This document shows positions 7,408 to 14,595 of a stretch of 17,913 nt of DNA, one piece after another. The DNA is taken from positions 1-17,913 of the forward strand of contig CAZTEB010000019.1 in the NCBI GenBank assembly GCA_964612735.1. The letters are read 5' to 3'. The position numbers and the translations under genes were made by a program. Positions within the stretch are counted from its first letter, which is position 1. Each line of letters starts with the position of its first letter. The DNA comes from CAZTEB01 sp964612735 (GTDB taxonomy: Bacteria; Patescibacteriota; Microgenomatia; UBA1400; PJMF01). The notes below the pieces were generated by a model. It searched no databases. It had not been told where the DNA came from and was given only the letters and a program-made list of their open reading frames with translations.

Positions 7408-8354
7408 GATTGCTTCCTCCAGTATTCTAAAACACGCTTCAGTGTCAATTTTATTTCTATTGTGGGTTTCCAGCCGAGAGTAGATATCTTATCGATATTA
7501 GCTACCATCTTGGGAACGTCTACGGGCCTAACCTTAGAAGTATCAGTTGTCACCTCAATCGAAACCGAGGCAAGCGATACTAGCATATCAAGAATATCCT
7601 GCATCGTGTAGCCACGACCAGAGCCGATGTTATACACTTCTCCAGAAGGCGCCTCTTTCATGAGGAGTTCGTATCCTTTGACAATGTCTTTGACATCAGT
7701 CATGTCTCTAATGGCATCTAGGTTGCCAACTTTAATGGCCTTCGCTTCTCCTCGTTCTACGGCTACTATTTGTTTAGCAAAGCTAGCAATGGCAAAAGAG
7801 GTAGTTTGGCGTTCGCCAATATGATTAAACGGTCTTACTCTAACGATGTCTAGGTTGTGTGCGTAGTGATACGAGATAGCTAGCATTTCCTGTGTAACCT
7901 TAGAGACAGCGTAAGGATTGCTTGGTCCAAATGGATGAGTCTCTGGTATTTTTTCAAGAGATGCTGACTTCAGGTCATACTGATGGGCACTACCTATGCT
8001 CAGCATTCTTGATCTTGGACTGTGTTTGAATATCGACTCAAGCATTACAAGTTGTATTTGCTGATTCGTAGTGAGTACCTTTGCGGGATTCTGAAAACTC
8101 TCACCAACTGCAGACAACGCTGCTAAGTGGAAGATCCAGTCGGGTTTTGAAGTTTGCAACAGATCTTGCACTGCGCCGTTGTCAGTTAAATCTACCTTAT
8201 GATAGGAAACGTCGGTCTTTTCATCAGTGCTTGAACCATAGCTTGTAGCGTGAATAGTTTCATAGCCACTTTGAAGTAGATGGTCTATGAGATGGCTGCC
8301 AGCAAAACCAGTTGCACCCGTAACTAAAATACGCGGAGACGTCAGTGAGCTCAT
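7404..8354 (-). CDS. rmd: GDP-4-keto-6-deoxy-D-mannose reductase (GDP-D-rhamnose forming)
   Basis: A 316-residue extended short-chain dehydrogenase. It has GATGFAG at 13-19, HLAALSAVGESF near 76-87, a catalytic GSAHQY with S122, and Y148-x3-K152. The middle is strongly Rmd-like: RPFNHIGERQ, VGNLDAIRDMTDVKDIV and GEVYNIGSG, then RPVDVP and GWKP near the end. Rmd reduces the 4-keto product of Gmd to GDP-D-rhamnose. A GDP-L-fucose synthase is less likely because the sequence follows the Rmd pattern and epimerase-type residues are not recognised. The ATG overlaps the ugd stop (ATGA, 8351-8354) with AGGAG upstream. Placement directly before gmd supports a paired role. A GDP-6-deoxy-talose type product cannot be excluded. 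Confidence 0.88.
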   Translation of the reverse strand: MSSLTSPRILVTGATGFAGSHLIDHLLQSGYETIHATSYGSSTDEKTDVSYHKVDLTDNGAVQDLLQTSKPDWIFHLAALSAVGESFQNPAKVLTTNQQIQLVMLESIFKHSPRSRMLSIGSAHQYDLKSASLEKIPETHPFGPSNPYAVSKVTQEMLAISYHYAHNLDIVRVRPFNHIGERQTTSFAIASFAKQIVAVERGEAKAIKVGNLDAIRDMTDVKDIVKGYELLMKEAPSGEVYNIGSGRGYTMQDILDMLVSLASVSIEVTTDTSKVRPVDVPKMVANIDKISTLGWKPTIEIKLTLKRVLEYWRKQS

Positions 8355-9640
8355 CTTCCTACTCCTAGGTAGTCGTATCCAGCAGTTTGAAGTCGGTCTT
8401 TCTCAAACTGATTTCTGGCATCAATAAACCATTGCTGTTTTTTTTCTTTGGTTTTGGTGAAGTCGAAGTTAACTATTTCAGACCACTCGATGAGAGCAAT
8501 AATGACATCAGTCTTTTCCACAGCATCTGAAATTGAATCATGATACGTAAGTTGATCGTGAGGTGTAATAAAGTGATCAGCTACCTCTGTTGCCTCCGGA
8601 TCAAAAGCGTTGATACTGGCGCCAGCAGCGAGTAATTCGGGGATAACTTTGGTACTAGGAGCGTCGCGCATGTCATTTGTATTGGGTTTGAATGATAGTC
8701 CGAGCACAGCTATTGTTTTGCCGGACCATCCGCCCACTTCGCTCTCGTAAGCAGTGAGCAACTTAGAGACTCGAGCCTCATTTAGTTCTGAAATTTTATT
8801 GAAGAGATTTGAGCTTTCGTTAACACTTCTTGAGTATGCAGCCAGCTCTCTGACGTCCTTTGGGAAGCATGAGCCACCGTAGCCAAAGCCGGGGTACCAA
8901 TAATGATTACCGATCCTTTTATCGTGACCAATTACTTCGATAACTTCTGCTATATCTGCGCCGTTCTTTTCGCATAGGTCAGCTACTTGGTTAATAAATG
9001 TGATTCTAGTGGCAAGATATGCATTGGCAGAGTACTTTGCCATTTGGGCTGACTCTGGTGAAACTAGTATGATCGGTGCCCCAAGTGGTGTGTGTAAAGT
9101 AGTCAATGTTTTCTTAGTGTGTTCATCATCAGCGCCAATTACCACTCGATTGGGATGTAGTGAGTCCTCTACGGCACTTCCTTCGCGCAAGAATTCTGGT
9201 AGTGAGGCTGTGGAAACACCTGTCGCATTGTGTTTAGCTAAAATATGCTCAACTCTTTCTAAGGTTCCCGGTGGCACGGTTGATTTGATAGCAACTACAG
9301 CTCCTGACTTCAGGTGAGGGGCGAGTGATTCGGTGGCTGCAAAGACATATGTTAAATCTGCCTGACCATCTGTTGCTGATGGTGTGCCAACTGCGATGAT
9401 GATGACATCAGCATTGGAGATGGCCTGTTGATACTCTGTAGTAAAGGAAAGATTTCCAGCCTTTTGTTGAGCGACTACCAGCTCTTGTAGTCCAGGTTCG
9501 TAAAATGGGATTGAGCCCTTAGTCAAAGATTCAACTTTTGATTGATCTACATCAAGTCCGATAACAGTATTTCCAAGCGATGCGTATACGGCCGCAGAGA
9601 CAACCCCTACAAACCCTGTACCAATAATAGTGACGGTCAT
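8351..9640 (-). CDS. ugd: UDP-glucose 6-dehydrogenase
   Basis: A 429-residue enzyme of the UDP-glucose/GDP-mannose dehydrogenase family, which oxidises UDP-glucose twice with NAD to UDP-glucuronate. It opens with IIGTGFVG (Rossmann), followed by IAVGTPS, KSTVPPGT at 119-126, LPEFLREGSA with E149, K202 and N206 in KYSANAYLA, and the catalytic cysteine C258 in GYGGSCFPKD. It continues with SFKPNTNDMRDAPS in the UDP-binding domain. This set fits UDP-glucose rather than GDP-mannose as substrate. It is the first gene of the eight-gene minus-strand unit. The ATG is at 9638-9640, 50 bp from the divergent trmD, with no obvious ribosome-binding site in the short leader. The gene ends in an ATGA overlap with rmd. 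Confidence 0.93.
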   Translation of the reverse strand: MTVTIIGTGFVGVVSAAVYASLGNTVIGLDVDQSKVESLTKGSIPFYEPGLQELVVAQQKAGNLSFTTEYQQAISNADVIIIAVGTPSATDGQADLTYVFAATESLAPHLKSGAVVAIKSTVPPGTLERVEHILAKHNATGVSTASLPEFLREGSAVEDSLHPNRVVIGADDEHTKKTLTTLHTPLGAPIILVSPESAQMAKYSANAYLATRITFINQVADLCEKNGADIAEVIEVIGHDKRIGNHYWYPGFGYGGSCFPKDVRELAAYSRSVNESSNLFNKISELNEARVSKLLTAYESEVGGWSGKTIAVLGLSFKPNTNDMRDAPSTKVIPELLAAGASINAFDPEATEVADHFITPHDQLTYHDSISDAVEKTDVIIALIEWSEIVNFDFTKTKEKKQQWFIDARNQFEKDRLQTAGYDYLGVGR

Positions 9641-9658
9641 GTGTGTCTTTCTACTTAG

Positions 9659-9674
9659 GTATACTATAATATAC
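9659..9674. promoter_or_regulatory. Bidirectional -10 region between ugd and trmD
   Basis: The 50 bp between the divergent ugd and trmD starts contain an imperfect-centre inverted repeat, GTATA-N6-TATAC. It carries a perfect -10 hexamer TATAAT on the plus strand (9665-9670) and TATTAT on the minus strand (9666-9671). No good -35 hexamer is seen on either strand at 16-18 bp. The plus -10 predicts a leader of about 13 nt for trmD, and the minus one about 19 nt for ugd. Neither leader shows a ribosome-binding site. Confidence 0.6.
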
Positions 9675-9690
9675 TAGTCGTTACGTCTCT

Positions 9691-10371
9691 ATGAAGATTT
9701 CCATTCTAACTCTTTTCCCAGACTTCTTCCATTCTCAGCTCGAGTCATCAATCATTGGACGAGCCGTGCGGGAGAATAAGATTTTGATTGAAGCCATAAA
9801 TATTCGTGACTTTGCTACCGACACACATAAAACAACTGACGACCGTCCATTTGGGGGTGGCCCAGGTATGGTGCTGAAAGTTGAGCCGATAGATCTAGCG
9901 CTGCAATCTTTGGGTGTTCAGCGCGGCATGAATGGAGTCAGAATAGTGCTCTTATCGGCAAAGGGAGAGCAATACACGCAACAGACTGCTCAAGATTGGG
10001 CTAGCCTAAAACATCTCGTGTTGATATGTGGCCATTATGGAGGTGTGGATGAGCGAGTAACGCAGCACTTAATTGACGTCGAGGTTCGTATAGGGGAGTA
10101 CGTCCTCACTGGTGGCGAGCCTGCCGCTGGAGTGGTGCTAGATTCTGTTGCACGGCTTATTCCAGGGGTGTTGGGAAATGAAAACAGCAATCAAGATGAA
10201 TCACATTCCTCACCAGGAGAGTTGGGTTATCCGCAGTACACCCGCCCAGAGCTTTATAAGGGATTAGGGGTTCCTAAGGTACTATTGAGTGGACATCATA
10301 ACGAGATAGAAAAGTGGCGAAGTAGTCAACGCAAGCAGTCTACTGTAGCTGACGTAGACACTTCTCGATAG
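9691..10371 (+). CDS. trmD: tRNA (guanine-37-N1) methyltransferase
   Basis: A 226-residue SPOUT-class enzyme that uses S-adenosylmethionine to methylate N1 of G37 in tRNAs, which prevents frameshifting. Family motifs are plain: FPDFF, RPFGGGPGMV, LLSAKGE, CGHYGGVDERV, IGEYVLTGGEPAA (most TrmD read GELPA), ARLIPGVLGN, YTRPE, and VLLSGHHNEIEKWR. The first four cover the cofactor-binding trefoil knot, and the last is the C-terminal tRNA-binding part. The length is slightly below that of E. coli TrmD. In most bacteria the gene sits in an operon with rpsP, rimM and rplS; here it stands alone between two minus-strand glycan units. It has its own -10 box 20 nt upstream, no ribosome-binding site, and overlaps the convergent GT39-like gene by 32 bp. 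Confidence 0.96.
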   Translation: MKISILTLFPDFFHSQLESSIIGRAVRENKILIEAINIRDFATDTHKTTDDRPFGGGPGMVLKVEPIDLALQSLGVQRGMNGVRIVLLSAKGEQYTQQTAQDWASLKHLVLICGHYGGVDERVTQHLIDVEVRIGEYVLTGGEPAAGVVLDSVARLIPGVLGNENSNQDESHSSPGELGYPQYTRPELYKGLGVPKVLLSGHHNEIEKWRSSQRKQSTVADVDTSR

Positions 10372-11974
10372 TGATGATTCCTATGGTGGTGGCGTAATCA
10401 CAAGTAGCTGTGCGCTGTGTTGTGTAGCGACGGTACCACTCTTCGAAAGCAACCTCACTTCCGTCGCTAATGGGCGGTTCATATAAAAGGTAATATTGGG
10501 GGTGAGCATCTATCCAAAGGTCAACGTGCTCCAACTGCCCTGATTTTTCAAGCCAGTGGGTGAGGTATTGATATTGAGTTGGGAGCAGATTTGGCACAAA
10601 AACTTCAGCGGCGTATGGTTCTTCAAGGGGGTGCGTGCGAGTATATCGGAGAGCTTGGAGCTGCTTTGAAAGTGTGTAGTCTAGGGCATCACTGTTGTAC
10701 ATGACTAGTGACGAGTGGTAAAAGGCCCACAGTAGTACGCCACCTGCTACTATTGAGTAAAGTAGTCGTTTGTTTTGAAGACTTATTACTAGGGCAAGTA
10801 GTAGAAAAATGTAGTGGGGATTGAGGTAGTAGTCGTAAAAGGCGCCATTGTTTCCTGTATACAGAAGTAAACCCATTATCGGTGCTAGTGCTGCAGTAAA
10901 GACAAATGCTTGTTTAGCCGTAGTGGGCTGGTTTATGCGGTAGAGGAAGAGTGTGAGCAGTGCTATGAAGAAGATTGTTCCACCCGGAATAGAGCCTACG
11001 GTTTTTTGGGTGAGAGCTTGACTAATGTGAGTTGGTCTCGTAGTCCAAACCTGACTTAGTGTTGTTGTATTTTGATCAGTTTTAAGTTCGCGCAGTATAG
11101 CTTGCGTCATAACAAAGTCATTGCGGAGCTCGAAAAGTATTTGTGGCACGAGTGTTAGGCTTGCTGCAAATATCGCAAGTACTAGCAGTTTGAGGTTGTA
11201 TACTTTGAGCCCACCAGTGAAGAGTAGATTCATTTTAAATCTCTGCCAGAGGGTTGAGTGATATAGTAGCCACCAAAGGTATACCGGACCTAAAAAAATG
11301 CAGTACGCTAGTTCTGTCTGTAGTGATAGAGCGTAGAGCACTATGCTTGGAACCACCAGCACCGGCCTCTTGAGTGAGGCAAACAAAAGCCAAATACTGG
11401 GAAGTAATGTCATGTGTGCTAATGACGGGTTCCAAATCAGCCTGGCTTCATTGAGAGATCCAGGTGAGATAACGACTATTGCTAGAGCAAAAAGCGCCCA
11501 CTTTGATGGCACTACTTGCTTTGCAACAGCCCAAAATATGACTAAGGACAGCGTTGCCCAACTAGCCACCCAAAGCGCAACTCCACCGGGATTACCAGAG
11601 CTTAGTAGAAAGCCGGGTAGCAAGAAGTAGTAGTATAAGGGCCCTAGGAACACGCCGTGTATACCAGTGGTTGGTCCCACAAGTACCGGGTTGCCTGTAG
11701 CCATATCTGCCAAGACGATCATGTCTCTGCCCTGGTCATACGTAAATGGCATCAACTCTGGTAGTTTGTAGACACGAAGTAGTAGTCCTACCAGAACTAG
11801 TAGTGTAACTAGTAGGAGTTCGACTTGTAGGTTCGTGAGCCTAGTGTTCCAAAGTGATTTGAGCCAAAGCATCAGGTATAGAGGTAAATGATAGTGACGA
11901 AGCCTTTTGTAATTTCGCAGAAGCCATTGCTGTATTGCGTTGGTATGGCCTGTTGAGATTTTTGAGATACTCAT
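10340..11974 (-). CDS. GT39-like membrane glycosyltransferase (GT-C)
   Basis: A polytopic protein of 544 residues from the ATG at 11974, or 510 from the ATG at 11872. The first membrane span is at about 50-66, followed by FTYDQGRD (D80-Q81), the acidic outer-loop motif expected for the catalytic base. Next come VLVGPTTG, FLGPLYYYFLLP at 109-120, and an R-x-x-WNPS motif. The gene at 3670-5214 shares these in the same order. The inferred function is sugar transfer from a polyprenyl phosphate donor to an unknown acceptor outside the membrane. The first ATG has a GGTG-type ribosome-binding site and overlaps rmlD by 134 bp; the second overlaps by 32 bp and lacks one. The N-terminal 34 residues are basic, so either start would leave the topology unchanged. 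It ends the six-gene unit and overlaps trmD tail to tail. Confidence 0.8.
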   Translation of the reverse strand: MSISKISTGHTNAIQQWLLRNYKRLRHYHLPLYLMLWLKSLWNTRLTNLQVELLLVTLLVLVGLLLRVYKLPELMPFTYDQGRDMIVLADMATGNPVLVGPTTGIHGVFLGPLYYYFLLPGFLLSSGNPGGVALWVASWATLSLVIFWAVAKQVVPSKWALFALAIVVISPGSLNEARLIWNPSLAHMTLLPSIWLLFASLKRPVLVVPSIVLYALSLQTELAYCIFLGPVYLWWLLYHSTLWQRFKMNLLFTGGLKVYNLKLLVLAIFAASLTLVPQILFELRNDFVMTQAILRELKTDQNTTTLSQVWTTRPTHISQALTQKTVGSIPGGTIFFIALLTLFLYRINQPTTAKQAFVFTAALAPIMGLLLYTGNNGAFYDYYLNPHYIFLLLALVISLQNKRLLYSIVAGGVLLWAFYHSSLVMYNSDALDYTLSKQLQALRYTRTHPLEEPYAAEVFVPNLLPTQYQYLTHWLEKSGQLEHVDLWIDAHPQYYLLYEPPISDGSEVAFEEWYRRYTTQRTATCDYATTIGIITIEKCLRQLQ

Positions 11975-12716
11975 CTAAATCACCACGCTGGAGTGTACTT
12001 TCCTCTCCTGCTGCCTCAAGTATCGCAGCACCAAACTGGTAGTCACTCCATTGTTCACCGCTGCTTGCGTGAAAGAGGCCTGTTGTTTTGGTGGCAATGG
12101 TCCAGTTGAGTACGTGTGCAAAGTCATCAATGAAGGTGGGTCCAAAAAAATGATTGTCAAATAGCGGAATACCTTTTTGAATAGCAGCGTAGGTTTTTCG
12201 AGCGATGTCAGGTCTAGGAAATGGGTCGGATCGAAAAGGAAAATCAATTCGCAAGATGGTCCAGTCGCATTCTGATTCTTGAACTATGACCTCTGACTCT
12301 GCTTTGGTCTGGCCATACCACTCAATGGGGCTGGGTGTATCAGCCTCAGTGTAGAGATCTGACTTATTCCCATCAAATACAAAGGCAGTGGAGATGTGAA
12401 TAATGTGCTTGTGATAAGCCTGAGCTGCTTTGACGATATTTTGAGTGCCTACTACATTTACCTGGTAGGCAAGGCCCTCTTTATCACCCCGCTGTTCCCA
12501 AGCTTTAGTGACGTCTGTGTAGGCAGCTAGATGGACGATGCTTTCGGCATTGCTCGATTCAAAACGCTTCATTACTTGGTTACTATCTGTGATATCAGTC
12601 GGATCATCACTGGAAATGTCGAGATTTAAGAAGTCATACTCATCTTGATACATTTGGTGAAACTTCGAGCCAACTAGCCCAGACAAACCAGTAGATAGTA
12701 GTGGAGTTTTAGACAT
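11841..12716 (-). CDS. rmlD: dTDP-4-dehydrorhamnose reductase
   Basis: A 291-residue short-chain dehydrogenase of the RmlD substrate-binding family, which reduces dTDP-4-keto-L-rhamnose to dTDP-L-rhamnose. It has the Gly-rich loop TGLSGLVG, HLAAYTDV, the RmlD-like STAFVFDG, and the catalytic Tyr-Lys pair in WYGQTKAESE. The segment after AAYTDV (canonical AAYTxVDxAE) is longer than usual, reading TKAWEQRGDKEG before the QVNVVGTQN strand. The ATG lies inside the end of the rmlC-like gene (8 bp overlap), at the end of a run of eight A. No good ribosome-binding site is visible, so coupled translation is likely. The position after rmlB and the rmlC-like gene supports the assignment. Related SDR reductases with other deoxysugar products are an alternative. 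Confidence 0.85.
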   Translation of the reverse strand: MSKTPLLSTGLSGLVGSKFHQMYQDEYDFLNLDISSDDPTDITDSNQVMKRFESSNAESIVHLAAYTDVTKAWEQRGDKEGLAYQVNVVGTQNIVKAAQAYHKHIIHISTAFVFDGNKSDLYTEADTPSPIEWYGQTKAESEVIVQESECDWTILRIDFPFRSDPFPRPDIARKTYAAIQKGIPLFDNHFFGPTFIDDFAHVLNWTIATKTTGLFHASSGEQWSDYQFGAAILEAAGEESTLQRGDLDEYLKNLNRPYQRNTAMASAKLQKASSLSFTSIPDALAQITLEH

Positions 12717-13308
12717 TTTTTTTCTCTGGAAATCGCTGATACAGCGAGACCGCCCGCTTGTCTCGCTCTGAGATAATCAGCTCACTTTGCTCGAAAGGCC
12801 ATGAAATGCCCAGGGTTGGGTCAAACAGCGAGATAGCTACGTCACCGCTGGTATCTCTTTCTTTGTAAAGTTGATCTACGCAGTAGACGTAGTTTGCTGG
12901 TCCTTTAGTAACGCAGAAGGAGTTTGCAATACCTGCATCAACAAAAACTGAGCCAAAGATGTTTTTGTCTTCAGCATCTATTTCTAGCGTTACTGTTTTG
13001 CCGAAAGTATTTGACGTTGGTCTGACGTCGACCCAAGCGCAAAAACAGCTGCCACTAATGACAGTCAGCAACTTGCGCCAGTTCTCAGCATGAAAACCTC
13101 GAATAACTTTTTTTTCCGAGTGTGAAAGGTTGATTTGTTTGACAATGAATGGAGAAGAGAGATGTGGGTCGAGCTCAGGTATACGAGCAAGTTCAGCATA
13201 AAAACCCCTAGCATCACTGTGGACTGTGTGATCGATGTACCATAGACCTTCGATGCCCATGATGTGTATGCCATTACCCAAATGACTTTTCGAGGTTGGT
13301 GAAAACAT
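12709..13308 (-). CDS. dTDP-4-dehydrorhamnose 3,5-epimerase family protein, variant
   Basis: A 199-residue cupin-fold protein of the RmlC family, with the ATG at 13306-13308. That start follows the rmlB stop by 16 bp and has an AGAGGG ribosome-binding site; an upstream in-frame extension to 13437 would lie inside rmlB and is rejected. Recognisable motifs are DARGFYAEL, QINLSHSEKKVIRGFH (catalytic His H73), K79, the WVDVRPTS strand, YVYCVD, and LFDPTLGISWP with D163 as likely dyad partner. SERDK closes the family pattern. One motif differs: the usual GxAHGF reads GIANSF at 126-131, so the conserved His is Asn129. Context between rmlB and rmlD argues for the rhamnose pathway. The changed site could mean a different epimerisation pattern (3 only or 5 only). 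Confidence 0.82.
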   Translation of the reverse strand: MFSPTSKSHLGNGIHIMGIEGLWYIDHTVHSDARGFYAELARIPELDPHLSSPFIVKQINLSHSEKKVIRGFHAENWRKLLTVISGSCFCAWVDVRPTSNTFGKTVTLEIDAEDKNIFGSVFVDAGIANSFCVTKGPANYVYCVDQLYKERDTSGDVAISLFDPTLGISWPFEQSELIISERDKRAVSLYQRFPEKKNV

Positions 13309-13324
13309 ACATTCCCTCTCTGCT

Positions 13325-14354
13325 TTAGGTCGATGAGTAGTTTTTAGAGTAAAAAGAAGCGCTTTGTTCTTTGAGTGGTTTCCACCATGATTGATGCTGT
13401 TGGAACCAGGAAATAGTTTTCTCCAAACCTTCTTCAAGGGTTACACTTGGCTCCCAACCTAGCTCCGTATTAATCTTCGACCAGTCAACCGCATATCGTC
13501 GGTCATGTCCAGCTCGATCTTTAACGAAAGAGATCATATCTTCTGATTTCCCCATAAGATCTAGGATTTTTTTTACTACCTCAAGATTAGAAATATCATC
13601 TTTTAAACCGCCTACTAAGTAGGTCTCACCAAGCTTTCCATTCTGCAGTACCTGATCGATGGCCGTGCAGTGATCATAGACATACAGCCAGTCTCTCACG
13701 TTAAGACCATCACCATATACTGGCACTTTTTTATCTTCTATCACATTTGTGATGGCCAATGGAAAAAGCTTCTCGGGAAAATGATACGGACCATAATTAT
13801 TTGNNNNNNNNNNGTAGGCCATAGGTCTCACCAGAGGCTCTCACTAGGTGATCAGAGCCAGCTTTGCTCGCGGAGTATGGGCTTCTGGGATCATAAGGAG
13901 TGTGCTCACTAAACGCTGTGTCACTTTCTAGTTCTAGCGAGCCGAATACTTCATCAGTTGAGATGTGATGAAATCGCTTCACCCTATGTTTGAGTGCTGC
14001 CTCAAGTAGTGTTTGTGTCCCAAGAATATTTGTCTTAAGAAAAACGCTTGGTTCTAAAATAGATCGGTCGACATGAGACTCAGCTGCGAAGTGCACTACT
14101 GTGTCGACATCTGAGAATATCTTAGCTAGTAGTTGATCATCATTGATATCGCCTTGAATGAAAGTGTAGTTTGGTGAACTAGCGACGTCTTCGAGATTTG
14201 TCAGATTGCCAGCATACGTAAGAAGGTCGAGATTAATAATAGTGTCACTTGGGTGAGCTTCAAGCCAGTAGCGAATAAAGTTAGAGCCGATAAATCCGGC
14301 TCCACCAGTGACGAGCAGTGTTTGATGTGGGGTGATGCTCATGATTGGAGACAT
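13325..14354 (-). CDS. rmlB: dTDP-glucose 4,6-dehydratase (interrupted by assembly gap)
   Basis: Converts dTDP-glucose to dTDP-4-keto-6-deoxyglucose. The N-terminal part has GGAGFIG at 17-23, HFAAESHVDRSI, the catalytic STDEVFGS (T133-D134-E135) and Y160-x3-K164. The C-terminal part, from NNYGPYHFPEKL onward, includes GDGLNVRDWLYV and RAGHDRRYAVD, all classic RmlB. The ten-N gap at 13804-13813 lies between ETYGL and NNYGP. The family has a segment like PVVITRCS there, which needs about 21 bases, so the one-frame shift across the N run is most likely an artefact. The flanking bases fit: a C starting a Pro codon and CA ending a Ser codon. The start is ATG 14354; ATG 14342, four codons in, is also possible. 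rmlA is not in the window. Confidence 0.9.
13804..13813. other. Assembly gap (10 N) inside rmlB
   Basis: A ten-N scaffold placeholder. The conserved RmlB segment between YGL and NNYGP predicts about 21 real bases. Taken literally, the N run puts the two halves of rmlB out of frame. Confidence 0.9.
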
Positions 14355-14379
14355 TCTACACTACTTTTTACTTCGATTC

Positions 14380-14595
14380 TCAGTCGTATGAAGCTTCTAG
14401 TAGGCGGTTTACTTCTTCTACTCCCAGTTCTGATCGTACTCTGACGTACTTGTCGTCAAGTCGTTGGTGAACTTTGTTGAGTTGAGTAAGTTTTGTATGG
14501 TAGTAGCCACTACTTATGGCTAGCAGCAAAATGATTAGGAGTAATATTCGCATCATCCACGCTTCAGAAATCGGTTTAACTGGCTGATCATTCAC
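14380..14595 (-). CDS. Small bitopic membrane protein with coiled-coil tail
   Basis: A 71-residue protein of unknown function. Residues 1-14 are polar, and 15-31 form one strongly hydrophobic segment (MRILLLIILLLAISSGY, a membrane span). Residues 32-71 are charged with heptad-like Leu/Val spacing (KLTQLNKVHQRLDDKYVRV), suggesting an extracytoplasmic coiled coil. The start is GTG 14593-14595, overlapping the stop of the LCP gene as GTGA, with AAAGG 9 nt upstream. This tight overlap and the good topology argue for a real gene. The layout resembles FtsL/FtsB/DivIC-type division proteins, but no diagnostic residues are present. A partner or regulator of the LCP ligase is the simplest contextual guess. 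It ends 25 bp before rmlB. Confidence 0.6.
   Translation of the reverse strand: MNDQPVKPISEAWMMRILLLIILLLAISSGYYHTKLTQLNKVHQRLDDKYVRVRSELGVEEVNRLLEASYD

Noticed and set aside
9000..9317. 105-codon plus-strand ORF opposite ugd
   Set aside because: It is fully antisense to a well-supported enzyme gene, has no recognisable motif and no ribosome-binding site; a frame shadow.
13309..13437. Upstream extension of the rmlC-like gene to an ATG at 13437 (43 more residues)
   Set aside because: It lies inside rmlB coding sequence in another frame, has no family similarity, and a good ribosome-binding site precedes the ATG at 13308.
13325..14354. rmlB as a pseudogene or two separate genes
   Set aside because: Both halves are fully conserved and the break coincides with an N run whose true length is unknown.
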